Assembly (NCBI RefSeq): GCF_003628445.1
Contig: NZ_RBZO01000011.1
Location: 1 to 64,000 of the forward strand
Source of the DNA: Oceanobacillus bengalensis
GTDB lineage: Bacteria; Bacillota; Bacilli; Bacillales; Amphibacillaceae
Length of the DNA: 64,000 bases
Direction: 5' to 3'
A program made the translations under genes and the position numbers. Shown here one piece after another: positions 9,350 through 17,734 of this stretch (position 1 is its first letter; each line of letters opens with the position of its first letter). The notes below the pieces were generated by a model that worked only from the letters and a program-made list of their open reading frames with translations, was not told the DNA's origin and ran no database searches.

Positions 9350-10411
9350 TTAATGCCGTTTACTCAACCAAAGAACACCTGACTTCGCAAGTCTAGGGAG
9401 AAAGCCAATCATTGGAAACTGCATCATATTTCCAAATCCGTCTGATTTACCTAAGGATCCAAGTGTACCCTTTAATTTAATTTGTTTTGGTTGCTTAGGT
9501 TTTTTATTATTAAAAATTGCCAACAAAATTTCAGCAATTTGTTCTCCCTGTTGCCCAGCTAATTGTCCACTTGGAGAAAGCTCGGAGGAAACGCAATCAC
9601 CTAATACATAGACGTTAGGTTGTCTAGGAACTTGGTAAAATTCATTGGTTATGATTTTTTCATGTTTATCCTTCTCAAATGGAAGTTCCCTCACTAAATG
9701 ATTCGGCCTTACACCAGCCGTCCAAATTGTCACATCATTTATGTAGCATACACCATTATTGCATACACCATCTTTTTCAACATATTCAACATTCGAGTTA
9801 TGTATAACATCTACGTTATTCGCTACAAACCATTTCTCTACGTATTCTTGAATCTTAGAATCGAACGCTTTCAACACCGTTGGCCCTCTATCTAATAATC
9901 GGATATTCAAGTCTGGCCGGGATTCCCTAATCTCAGATGCGATTTCAATGCCACTTAAACCAGCGCCTATAATGGAGACTTTGCCGTATGCCTTTAAGTT
10001 TCCAACTGCAACCCCAGTATGGCGTGCCTTCTCAAATGTCTGCACACTTTCTGTATATTCCTGTGCCCCAGGAACGCCATGAAAGTTATCTTCACATCCA
10101 AGTCCTATTACTAAGTAGTCATAGGATATACTTTCCTCATCTTCTTCAAATATAATTTTCTGACTTTCTGTATCAATTTTCGTGATCTCTCGGAACACAT
10201 ATTGAACACGCCTGTCATCTGGGAAATCAACCCTTACATCTGTTTCTGCTGATGTTCCAGCAGCAATGGTATAAAATTCTGTTTTTAACGAACGAAATGG
10301 GTTTCGATCAATAACAGTGATATGTATATCTTCAGGTAATTGATAATCTAACAAACCAGAAAGGACCTTAATGCCGCCATATCCCCCACCTAAAATAATA
10401 AGTCTTTTCAT
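9350..10411 (-). CDS. FAD-dependent NADH dehydrogenase-like oxidoreductase (YutJ-like)
   Basis: The product is 353 residues and begins MKRLIILGGGYGG, the FAD-binding Rossmann loop. A second dinucleotide loop IIGAGLSGIE lies near residue 150, and the FAD-contact block VYVLGDC near residue 270. This is the type II NADH dehydrogenase/pyridine nucleotide-disulfide fold without redox cysteines. It would pass electrons from NADH to quinone or another acceptor at the inner face of the membrane. The length fits the shorter YutJ-type paralogue better than the roughly 400-residue Ndh. The start at 10411 has AGGGG upstream; a longer frame reaches back to 10459 without a ribosome binding site. Confidence 0.88.
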   Translation of the reverse strand: MKRLIILGGGYGGIKVLSGLLDYQLPEDIHITVIDRNPFRSLKTEFYTIAAGTSAETDVRVDFPDDRRVQYVFREITKIDTESQKIIFEEDEESISYDYLVIGLGCEDNFHGVPGAQEYTESVQTFEKARHTGVAVGNLKAYGKVSIIGAGLSGIEIASEIRESRPDLNIRLLDRGPTVLKAFDSKIQEYVEKWFVANNVDVIHNSNVEYVEKDGVCNNGVCYINDVTIWTAGVRPNHLVRELPFEKDKHEKIITNEFYQVPRQPNVYVLGDCVSSELSPSGQLAGQQGEQIAEILLAIFNNKKPKQPKQIKLKGTLGSLGKSDGFGNMMQFPMIGFLPRLAKSGVLWLSKRH

Positions 10412-10477
10412 GAAAATATCCCCTATTCTTATAAAAAGTGCTAACGTATTCTCCCACATATAGATTAGCAGAGTTTG

Positions 10478-10512
10478 GCGTGCCTGTCACCTCCCGATTT
10501 TTGTCGAATTAT
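10478..10512. repeat. Copy 1 of the GTGACAGGCAC/CGACAA dispersed motif
   Basis: In the gap between divergent genes the minus strand reads GTGACAGGCAC next to CGACAAAAAT. The same pair of motifs recurs at 19.48 and 47.2 kb. Confidence 0.55.
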
Positions 10513-10586
10513 TGTTTATACGGGTCTTGTTTTCCTGTTATACTAACTTTAAAAAGTCGTATCCTTTGATTGGAGGAGTGAGGAAT

Positions 10587-11213
10587 ATGCACATATTAGA
10601 TGTGATTGGGGAACTATTCTCCGATGAGATTTCAATTGCAGTAGCAAATACGAATGAGTATATGTACTATCTCCCGAGTAAACGAATCGATTTAAAGATA
10701 AAGCCTGGTGACCCCATAAAGGAGGGAACATTGGCTTACCGTGCGCTTTCCAAAGGACAGAAAGTATCCGAATTTATTCATCGAGATGTATTTGGTGTGC
10801 CATATCATGGTATGGCGGTTCCATACCTGAAGGATGATAGATTAGAAGGATGTGTACTGGCAATCTATCCTGCATACACGGATGGGAAATCAGTTGTTAC
10901 TGTAAAAACAGGTGACGGTTGGAAACCTATTTCGTTTAATGATGTTAGGCATCTAGAGTATAAAGATAGGAAAACACATGTTTATACAGAGGAATTTCAA
11001 GGTATACATTCTAATTCATTACAGGAATTTGAGTATTTATTGCCGAGAGAATTTTTTATTCGTTGCCACAGGTCTTTTATCGTAAATGTAAATCATATCA
11101 AACATATTTATCCCGATTCTCATTCTACCTTTATGTTGGAACTAGATAACGGTACTCGAATCCCTGTTAGTCAATCTTATTCTAGTTATTTCAGGAAAAT
11201 GTTGGGATTTTAG
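10587..11213 (+). CDS. LytTR-family transcriptional regulator with N-terminal sensory domain
   Basis: A 208-residue protein. The C-terminal ~95 residues form a LytTR DNA-binding domain (ISFNDVRHLEYKDRKTHVYT, then LPREFFIRCHRSFIVNVNHIK and IPVSQSY). The N-terminal ~105 residues are not a phosphorylation receiver; they look like a small ligand- or redox-sensing domain of a kind seen in other Bacillaceae LytTR proteins. The ATG at 10587 is favoured by GGAGGAGTGAGGA just upstream; an upstream ATG at 10512 lacks such a site. The CoA-transferase gene about 700 bp downstream is a plausible target. Confidence 0.88.
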   Translation: MHILDVIGELFSDEISIAVANTNEYMYYLPSKRIDLKIKPGDPIKEGTLAYRALSKGQKVSEFIHRDVFGVPYHGMAVPYLKDDRLEGCVLAIYPAYTDGKSVVTVKTGDGWKPISFNDVRHLEYKDRKTHVYTEEFQGIHSNSLQEFEYLLPREFFIRCHRSFIVNVNHIKHIYPDSHSTFMLELDNGTRIPVSQSYSSYFRKMLGF

Positions 11214-11229
11214 CGATATTATTCTGTTT

Positions 11230-11785
11230 GGATATTTTCTAAAAGATTGTTGTTAAGTCCACTATTTGTATAGACTTCGGATCTCTTTAATTCAGTATTG
11301 TGCAAAACACATCGTTCCGGAAACACACTTCGCTTTCCACGGGCGGCTGGTGAGCCTTCTTCGTGCTAACGCACTACGTAGTCTCACCTAGGCCTATCCT
11401 CCCGTAGGAGTCTACGTGTGTTTCCTCCACTAAGGTGCCTGCTCTACTTGTCTAAAATTAGAAATATGCTGTTTTTTACAGAAAACAACTGTCCGAAACG
11501 TGATTATATGGACTATAACTATAAAAATATCTAGAGCAGATATCATAGCGGAGGCAGAATACGAAGACTCCTACGGGAACAGCACGTGTCCGAAGACCAG
11601 GAAGAAGCGTTCTTTGCTTCTGAGAGGGCTGAGGCCGTGCCCGTGGAAAGCGAAGTATTCTGCCGCAGCGCAATGACGACATAAACCAATCATAAGTGTA
11701 AGCGAGAGCTAAATTGCTTGAATTCAAATAGTCCACACTTTATATCAACTGTGATCATTAAAAAGCAACAAATATTAAAAATCGT
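11230..11785. mobile_element. TIR element with two GC-rich palindromic modules (E8)
   Basis: The left end GATATTTTCTAAAAGATTG and the right end AAAAAGCAACAAATATTAAA are imperfect inverted repeats. Inside, AGTCCAC-type subterminal inverted repeats flank module A (about 11313-11452, containing TAGGCCTA and CGTGCTAACGCACTACG) and module B (about 11548-11670, containing GGGCTGAGGCC). Both modules recur, inverted, at 20.3 and 31.0 kb. There is no transposase. The element separates the LytTR gene from the CoA-transferase gene. A short frame across module B (11476-11736) is not a gene. Confidence 0.75.
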
Positions 11786-11810
11786 TTCTTCTGTTTTAGT
11801 CAAAAATTTT

Positions 11811-11840
11811 AATGCTTTAAACAAAATTTCAATCGTTTAA
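11811..11840 (+). promoter_or_regulatory. Candidate LytTR direct-repeat operator upstream of CoA-transferase gene
   Basis: AATGCTTTAA (11811-11820) and AATCGTTTAA (11831-11840) form a direct repeat with a 20-bp period. LytTR proteins of the AgrA type bind two direct repeats about 21 bp apart. A TTGTCC (11847-11852) and TAAAAT (11873-11878) pair downstream is separated by 20 bases, a long spacing typical of activator-dependent promoters. The link is inference from position and pattern only. Confidence 0.35.
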
Positions 11841-11907
11841 GCCTAATTGTCCGATAATTCTCCCTAATGCAGTAAAATGAATCTATATTGCAAAAGGGGG
11901 GAGAGTT

Positions 11908-13425
11908 ATGGAAAACGTAAATCTTATTAAGGTCCCCAAGCTGCGAGAACGTGTAGTTTCTGCAGAAGAAGCTGCATCGTGGATAGACGATGGGATGACG
12001 TTGGGGCTAAGTGGTTTTACACGTGCGGGTGATGCAAAAGCAGTCCCGACTGCATTGGTGAAAAGGGCAGCAGGTGGTGAGCAGTTTAAGGTAAATGTAT
12101 ACACAGGGGCTTCTTTAGGTTCAGATATAGATAGGATGTTTGCAGAAGCTGGAATCGTTAATAAACGTTTGCCATTTCAAGCAGAGCCAGCAATGAGAGA
12201 AACGATTAATGCAGGGGAGCATTTTTTTGTTGATCAGCATCTGTCACATACATCTGAGTTATTAAGGTCTGATGTTATTGATTCTATTGATTACGCAATT
12301 TTGGAAGCGATTTCTATTACGGAGGATGGTTTTTTAATCCCAAGTACATCTATCGGTAACTCAGGGAACTTTGCCGAATTTGCAAAGAATATTATTATTG
12401 AAATTAATACAGCCCAACCGAAAGAACTTGAAGGGTTACATGATGTGTATAGTCCTTTGAAGCAGGGAGAAAGAGAGCCAATTCCGTTGACAAAACCTGA
12501 TGAGCGTATTGGGGAGATAGGGATACCGCTTGATTTTGGTAAGGTGAAAGGAATTGTCTTCACACATCAAGAAGATTCGCCGTCAACAATTGTACCACCA
12601 GATGAAGAAACAGAAATGATGGCTAACCATTTGCTGGACTTTTTACGTTTTGAAGTTAAAGCGGGCAGGCTAACTGAAACGTTAATGCCATTGCAATCTG
12701 GAATTGGTTCTGTAGCAAATGCCGTGCTACACGGTATGGTGAATTCTGAATTTAAGAATCTAGTAGTTTATTCAGAAGTACTACAAGATGCTGTGTTTGA
12801 CTTGATTGATGCAGGTAAAGTCGACTTTGCATCTGCATGCTCGCTAACGCTATCTGAAGAGAAAATGAAACAGGTATTTAGTAATTTTGATAAATACAGA
12901 GATAAATTGGTTTTAAGACCACAGGAAATTTCCAACCAACCTGAAATCATCCGCAGGCTCGGACTTATTTCTATTAATACAGCATTGGAGTTTGATATTT
13001 ATGGAAACGTCAACTCAACTCATGTTAGTGGAACGAAAATGATGAATGGTATTGGTGGTTCAGGCGATTTCGCTCGAAATGCTAGACTTGCAATTTTTGT
13101 AACAAAATCCATTGCAAAAGGTGGAGACATTTCTAGTATTGTTCCATTTGTTTCACATGTGGACCATACAGAGCATGATGTGGATGTTGTTGTTACAGAA
13201 CAAGGGTATGCGGATCTTCGTGGCTTAGCACCTAGGGAACGTGTACCACTTATTATTGAAAACTGTGCACATCCGATGTACCGTGAACAGCTTTGGGAAT
13301 ACTATAATGAAGCACTTGAGCGTGGTGGGCAGACCCCTCATGTGTTAGAAAAGGCATTCTCGTGGCACACAAACTTTAAAGAGCGTGGGACGATGGTGAA
13401 GAAAACTACTCGAGTTTTATCATAA
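11908..13425 (+). CDS. Acetyl-CoA hydrolase/transferase, succinate CoA-transferase type
   Basis: The 505-residue product belongs to the Cat1/AarC group of class I CoA-transferases, which exchange CoA between succinyl-CoA or acetyl-CoA and acetate or succinate. It has the two-domain layout of the family, the block VVYSEVLQD (glutamate near residue 290, the likely CoA-thioester residue), the glycine-rich GIGGSGDFARNA near residue 380, and VVTEQGYADLRGL near 428. GGGGGGAGAG precedes the ATG. It stands alone with its own terminator. Upstream are a possible LytTR operator and, further away, a LytTR regulator, which suggests control by overflow metabolites. True hydrolase activity cannot be excluded. 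Confidence 0.9.
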   Translation: MENVNLIKVPKLRERVVSAEEAASWIDDGMTLGLSGFTRAGDAKAVPTALVKRAAGGEQFKVNVYTGASLGSDIDRMFAEAGIVNKRLPFQAEPAMRETINAGEHFFVDQHLSHTSELLRSDVIDSIDYAILEAISITEDGFLIPSTSIGNSGNFAEFAKNIIIEINTAQPKELEGLHDVYSPLKQGEREPIPLTKPDERIGEIGIPLDFGKVKGIVFTHQEDSPSTIVPPDEETEMMANHLLDFLRFEVKAGRLTETLMPLQSGIGSVANAVLHGMVNSEFKNLVVYSEVLQDAVFDLIDAGKVDFASACSLTLSEEKMKQVFSNFDKYRDKLVLRPQEISNQPEIIRRLGLISINTALEFDIYGNVNSTHVSGTKMMNGIGGSGDFARNARLAIFVTKSIAKGGDISSIVPFVSHVDHTEHDVDVVVTEQGYADLRGLAPRERVPLIIENCAHPMYREQLWEYYNEALERGGQTPHVLEKAFSWHTNFKERGTMVKKTTRVLS

Positions 13426-13484
13426 GCTTTCGAAGGTTAAGATAAGGACAGATTCAAATAGAAGGGGTTCTATTTATATATTGC

Positions 13485-13526
13485 AAAAGCCGATTTTCTC
13501 TTGGGGGAGAGGAAATCGGCTTTTCT
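13485..13526 (+). terminator. Intrinsic terminator after CoA-transferase
   Basis: AAAAGCCGATTT (13485-13496) pairs with AAATCGGCTTTT (13513-13524); the inner bases extend the stem. Confidence 0.85.
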
Positions 13527-13602
13527 ATATGTATATAAATTGCATGTAATCCCTTGTTTCTGGTAAAGTCATAGGGTATTGCTACGGTCTATTTTTAAAT
13601 TG

Positions 13603-13680
13603 ATTAACATATATAAAGGATTGTGACTTTTTTAGATATAAGCTGTGACGTTAAAATGGAAACAAACAATACGAAAATAA
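13603..13680. mobile_element. Possible short degenerate TIR element (E6)
   Basis: AAAGGATTGTGACTTTTTT at the left and AAACAAACAATACGAAAAT at the right resemble the two ends of the repeat family found elsewhere in the window, only about 75 bp apart. The internal TGACGT also matches other members. It lies just before the DinG-type helicase gene, so it may simply be promoter sequence. Confidence 0.35.
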
Positions 13681-13715
13681 TCTATATAAAAGATTTCTAA
13701 AAGAAGGAGTAACCA

Positions 13716-15632
13716 ATGGCTAGAAAAAATACACTTCCATTTACTGTTTCGAAAACGGAAAATTTCTTTGACCGCTTGGGTGACTATGTCGGTGATGTCT
13801 TCTATGATATTTTACCAGAACAAGGGTATGAGCTCCGAGATGAGCAAATTTACATGGCGTTTCAGCTAGAGAATGCTTTTAAGAATAAACGGACAATCTT
13901 TGCGGAAGCTGGTGTTGGTACAGGGAAGACATTTGTTTACCTACTGTATGCTATTTGCTATGCACGTTATAAAGGGAAGCCTGCAATTATTTCCTGTGCA
14001 GATGAGACGCTGATAGAACAACTAGTTAAAAAAAATGGTGACATTGAAAAGTTAGAAAAAGCTTTAGGACTTGAAATTGACGTAAGGCTTGCTAAGGCAC
14101 GGGAACAATATGTTTGCGTTAGAAAATTGGATGCAATAACAGATACGACAGATGATGAGGATATCCTTAGGGTAAGGGATGAAATACCAGCGTTTGTCTA
14201 TGATACGAGCACATCAATGAAAACGTTCGAACGGTATGGTGATAGAAAAGAGTACCCATGGGTTTCAAATGAAAAATGGGAGAAAATTGCTTGGGATCCA
14301 CTTGAGCAATGTTCAACTTGTGAATTTCGTCATCGCAGTGGACAGACGTTGAATCGTGAATATTACCGTCATGCAAGTGATATTATTATTTGCTCGCATG
14401 ATTTTTATATGGAACATATTTGGACAAAGGAATCAAGGAAACGAGAAGGGCAAATGCCTCTCTTACCAGAAGCAAGCTCTGTTATTTTTGATGAGGGGCA
14501 TCTATTAGAGTTCTCAGCACAAAAGGGTCTAACCTATCGCTATAACCTAGAGACTTTAACGAATGTATTAACAGGTTATATGGGCCAAGATGTACGGGAA
14601 GAATCCCTTGTCCTGGTGGAAGATATATTAAGGGTAAATGATGAGTTATTTGATATGCTACAGGATTCAGCATACGAGGTAGAAGGCTCGAATCGTCTGG
14701 AAATCACAGTAACGCGTGATTTACGTGGATTAATTGATGAACTGTATCAAAAGGTACAACAATTACTAGAAGAGTTAGTATTTGATTCCGAGCTATTCAC
14801 GATGGATGATTATCATATTAAAATTATTGAGGAATACTTAGAATTCTTTTCTTATGGTTTATCCATTTTGTTAAAAGATGATGAAGGAATCTTTTGGCTT
14901 GAAGAAGATGTGAATGCAACAAGTCTCGTAATTATGCCACGTCTGGTGGAGGATGTTTTGAAGAAGGAAGTTTTCTCTCTGGGGATGCCTTTTGTATTCT
15001 CGTCAGCAACATTGTCACAAGATGGTAACTTCTCTTATATTGCAAAAAGTCTTGGGATTGACGATTTTGACTCCTTTTCCGTTGCATCTCCGTTTGATTA
15101 CGAGAATCAGATGAAAATGTATATGCACTACGATGATGACAAAAAGTGGAGTGAAATTGGTAAGGAATTGTTAGAAAATCAGGGAAGCTCGCTTGTGTTA
15201 TTTTCATCGGCTAAAGAAATGAATGAATTCCGAACGTGGGCTGATAACAAGCAGTGGCCATTTAACATATTCTTTGAAGGGGATCAGGAAATTAGTGAGA
15301 TGGTGCAGAACTTCCAGCGTGATGAATCCGCAGTTTTATGTGCGTATCACTTATGGGAGGGCCTTGATATCCCTGGTAAGGCGTTAACACAGGTAATCAT
15401 CTCATCCTTGCCATTCCCGCCGAAAGATCCAGTGTTTAAAGCGAAACATAAGCATGCTTTAGACCCAATTCGTGAAGTGGATATTCCATACATGTTACTT
15501 AGGTTAAGGCAAGGTATTGGTCGCTTAATCCGGACAAAGGAAGATGCTGGGACCATTCATATTTGGCTTAAGGAAGAGGAAGAACAGTATTTAGACGAAG
15601 TTAAACAAGTTTTACCAGTTAAAATACAATAA
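13716..15632 (+). CDS. ypvA: DinG/XPD-family ATP-dependent helicase (YpvA-like)
   Basis: A 638-residue superfamily 2 helicase. The Walker A motif EAGVGTGKT lies at about 64-72 and the DEAH-type box reads FDEGH at about 258-262. Four cysteines between them (about 134, 199, 202 and 226) are placed as in the iron-sulfur cluster domain of DinG/XPD proteins. Late motifs LWEGLDIPG and RLRQGIGRLIR complete the helicase core. The length and layout match the Bacillus YpvA type, not the longer exonuclease-fused DinG. GAAGGAG precedes the ATG. It likely unwinds 5'-tailed DNA or DNA-RNA hybrids. Confidence 0.88.
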   Translation: MARKNTLPFTVSKTENFFDRLGDYVGDVFYDILPEQGYELRDEQIYMAFQLENAFKNKRTIFAEAGVGTGKTFVYLLYAICYARYKGKPAIISCADETLIEQLVKKNGDIEKLEKALGLEIDVRLAKAREQYVCVRKLDAITDTTDDEDILRVRDEIPAFVYDTSTSMKTFERYGDRKEYPWVSNEKWEKIAWDPLEQCSTCEFRHRSGQTLNREYYRHASDIIICSHDFYMEHIWTKESRKREGQMPLLPEASSVIFDEGHLLEFSAQKGLTYRYNLETLTNVLTGYMGQDVREESLVLVEDILRVNDELFDMLQDSAYEVEGSNRLEITVTRDLRGLIDELYQKVQQLLEELVFDSELFTMDDYHIKIIEEYLEFFSYGLSILLKDDEGIFWLEEDVNATSLVIMPRLVEDVLKKEVFSLGMPFVFSSATLSQDGNFSYIAKSLGIDDFDSFSVASPFDYENQMKMYMHYDDDKKWSEIGKELLENQGSSLVLFSSAKEMNEFRTWADNKQWPFNIFFEGDQEISEMVQNFQRDESAVLCAYHLWEGLDIPGKALTQVIISSLPFPPKDPVFKAKHKHALDPIREVDIPYMLLRLRQGIGRLIRTKEDAGTIHIWLKEEEEQYLDEVKQVLPVKIQ

Positions 15633-15639
15633 TAGACGA

Positions 15640-15671
15640 TAAGGCGGCTAATCTATTGATTGCCGCCTTTA
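15640..15671. terminator. Bidirectional terminator overlapping the Nudix gene end
   Basis: TAAGGCGGC (15640-15648) pairs with GCCGCCTTTA (15662-15671). The stop codon of the minus-strand Nudix gene falls in the loop. Confidence 0.75.
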
Positions 15672-16282
15672 TGAATGAGTGTTATAAATTGATGTAATAT
15701 CTTTGCAGTTAATCCCCATATCACTTTTTCCTCATATCGATAAAATAGCTCATCAATATGCCGCATTTGCCACTGGTAATTTTCCCCACCGACGATTAAA
15801 TCAAGGGGGAAGCTTTCTTCGGGTTGTAAATGAACATGGACTTTAAATGTTTCTGGTTCGTTCTGTAATAGGTATTCCAACGGTACAGTGAATACTTCCC
15901 CTACTTCAGTAGGATTCGGGATAATATTATCTATGTTGTTCAATCTTCCGACAAATGGATAGATTATCCGTCCCATATCAGAGACGATATAATCAAGGGG
16001 GGTTATATCTGTAATATCATGGGGGCTTAATCCTAATTCTTCCGTCGTCTCTCTCATTGCACAATGAGCAGGACTCTCGTCTTCTTCGTCAATTTTGCCT
16101 CCTGGAAAACAGATATCTCCAGGTTGTCGGCGCATTTGCATCGATCTTACCTCAAACAAAATATGCGTTTCATCGTTTATTTCAACAAGAGGAACAAGTA
16201 CAGCAGACTTGAAAAATTTATCTTCACCATAAATGGTAGCCTTCCGATTTTTTAATTTACCGATAATATGAGATGAATCCAA
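15653..16282 (-). CDS. Nudix hydrolase, CoA pyrophosphatase (NudL) type
   Basis: The 209-residue protein carries a Nudix box, GGKIDEEDE followed by RETTEELGL (about residues 61-85), whose glutamates bind the metal. The block preceding it, MRRQPGDICFPGG, is characteristic of the UPF0035/CoA diphosphatase subgroup, which splits CoA or acyl-CoA into 3',5'-ADP and phosphopantetheine. The start codon is TTG at 16282, supported by GGAGGAG six bases upstream; there is no better ATG. The substrate assignment is by subgroup only. Confidence 0.85.
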   Translation of the reverse strand: MDSSHIIGKLKNRKATIYGEDKFFKSAVLVPLVEINDETHILFEVRSMQMRRQPGDICFPGGKIDEEDESPAHCAMRETTEELGLSPHDITDITPLDYIVSDMGRIIYPFVGRLNNIDNIIPNPTEVGEVFTVPLEYLLQNEPETFKVHVHLQPEESFPLDLIVGGENYQWQMRHIDELFYRYEEKVIWGLTAKILHQFITLIHKGGNQ

Positions 16283-16347
16283 AATATCTCCTCCAATTTG
16301 TACTTACCATCTATTATACAGAAAAGGTCGGTGATAGGCACCACAAA

Positions 16348-16385
16348 CATGACATTTGTCATGCAAATTTGTTACATTTATGACT
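16348..16385. promoter_or_regulatory. DesR operator region of des
   Basis: CATGACATTTGTCATG (16348-16363) is a perfect 7+2+7 palindrome. A partial copy, TTACATTTATGAC (16373-16385), follows about two turns downstream. They lie upstream of the predicted des promoter, matching the known arrangement in Bacillus subtilis, in which two phosphorylated DesR dimers bind adjacent sites. Confidence 0.7.
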
Positions 16386-16393
16386 TATAAGAT

Positions 16394-16422
16394 TTAGACG
16401 TTTCTCCTATCATAAGGATAAT
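16394..16422 (+). promoter_or_regulatory. Predicted des promoter
   Basis: TTAGAC (-35, 16394-16399) and GATAAT (-10, 16417-16422) are separated by 17 bases. The weak -35 suits an activator-dependent promoter. The AGGAGG ribosome binding site follows at about 16438. Confidence 0.55.
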
Positions 16423-16448
16423 AAAAGATATCTATTTAGGAGGAAACG

Positions 16449-17492
16449 ATGAGTAAACAAAAACAAGCACAATTAAGAAAAAGTGTCGCAGCTTTTGCAA
16501 ATTCAGATACGAGAGCAAGTATCATTCAAATAATCAATTCATTTGTTCCGTTTTTCTTGCTATGGTTTTTGGCATATCAAAGCTTAAGCATCTCAATATG
16601 GCTTAGTCTTGCATTATCTGTGGTTGCTGCAGGCTTTGTTGTTCGGATCTTTATTATCTTTCATGATTGTACGCATATGTCGTTCTTCAAAAATAGTAAA
16701 GCAAATCGGATTATAGGGACCATAACGGGAATTATTACGCATTTTGCATTCGAAAAATGGAAGCGGGATCATTCCATTCATCATGCCACTAGCAGTAACT
16801 TAGATAAACGAGGTACTGGTGATGTGTGGGTGATGACAGTTGAGGAATATAGGGAAGCAAACTTTTGGGGCAAGTTAGCCTATCGATTGTACCGCAATCC
16901 AATCGTCCTATTTGGACTAGGGCCAATCTATCTATTCTTAGTGTCAAATCGTTTTAATCGAAAAGGTGCAAAACGGAAGGAACGCCTTAATACGTACCTA
17001 ATTAATGGATCAATTGCTGTTATCTATGCACTTCTAATATGGGCAGTAGGTTGGCAGGCATTTCTAATCGTGCAACTCCCTATCCTATGGGTTGCAGGAG
17101 CACTAGGTATTTGGTTGTTTTATGTACAACATCAATTTGAAGATTCCTATTTTGAAAATGAAGCAGAGTGGGATTATGTAAAAGCAGCAGTAGATGGTAG
17201 TTCTTATTATAAATTACCAAAAGTGTTGGAATGGATTACTGGTAGTATTGGTTACCATCATGTTCATCACCTAGCTCCTAGAGTGCCGAATTATAATTTA
17301 GAAAAGGCACATGAGTCCACACCACCATTACAAAAAGCGACAACGATTACACTTGCATCTAGTTTACAATCGATTCGTTTCCGTTTGTACGATCAAGCGA
17401 GTCGATCATTTGTAAGTTTCAAGGAATATAAGGAACTACAAAACAAACCGAAAGCTAACTTGAAAGTGAAATCTAACAGGCCAAGCTTTTAG
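16449..17492 (+). CDS. des: Acyl-lipid fatty acid desaturase Des
   Basis: This 347-residue membrane enzyme introduces a cis double bond into acyl chains of existing membrane lipids. It has the three histidine boxes of the di-iron desaturase family: HDCTH (72-76), HSIHH (108-112) and HHVHH (270-274), placed between hydrophobic segments (about 28-70, 90-105, 150-168 and 185-225). The start follows AGGAGGAAACG. The desK and desR genes follow on the same strand, and a DesR-like operator lies upstream, so this is the cold-induced membrane fluidity system. A terminator separates it from desK. Confidence 0.95.
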   Translation: MSKQKQAQLRKSVAAFANSDTRASIIQIINSFVPFFLLWFLAYQSLSISIWLSLALSVVAAGFVVRIFIIFHDCTHMSFFKNSKANRIIGTITGIITHFAFEKWKRDHSIHHATSSNLDKRGTGDVWVMTVEEYREANFWGKLAYRLYRNPIVLFGLGPIYLFLVSNRFNRKGAKRKERLNTYLINGSIAVIYALLIWAVGWQAFLIVQLPILWVAGALGIWLFYVQHQFEDSYFENEAEWDYVKAAVDGSSYYKLPKVLEWITGSIGYHHVHHLAPRVPNYNLEKAHESTPPLQKATTITLASSLQSIRFRLYDQASRSFVSFKEYKELQNKPKANLKVKSNRPSF

Positions 17493-17518
17493 GAGAATTT
17501 AATGATTTAAAACATTAG

Positions 17519-17546
17519 CCCTTCAAGCAAGATTGGAGGGTTTTTT
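17519..17546 (+). terminator. Intrinsic terminator after des
   Basis: CCCTTCAA (17519-17526) pairs with TTGGAGGG (17533-17540), followed by TTTTTT. It should limit read-through from des into desKR. Confidence 0.75.
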
Positions 17547-17576
17547 CTTCTGACTTTTTGATATACTTAAAGAAAA

Positions 17577-17710
17577 GCACAAGGGCGGTTTAACGACGTA
17601 TGGACTGGACCGAACTGGAGTGAGATAAAGGAAACTCTTTATCTCACAGAGAGGTGAGGGAAGTCCACTAGTCGTTGGGGGTTCTGAGCTAGACAGAAAA
17701 AGAACCCATC
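17577..17710 (+). repeat. Highly structured dispersed intergenic repeat in the desK leader
   Basis: Three nested stems are perfect: AACGAC (17592-17597)/GTCGTT (17671-17676), TGGACT (17601-17606)/AGTCCA (17662-17667), and GTGAGATAAAG (17620-17630)/CTTTATCTCAC (17637-17647) closed by a GAAACT loop. A second hairpin GGGTTCT/AGAACCC (17679-17707) follows. The sequence resembles a repeat seen widely between genes in Bacillaceae, from memory and unverified. It would be transcribed ahead of desK. Confidence 0.55.
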
Positions 17711-17734
17711 CATTAGTCGAATAGGAGTTATAAC

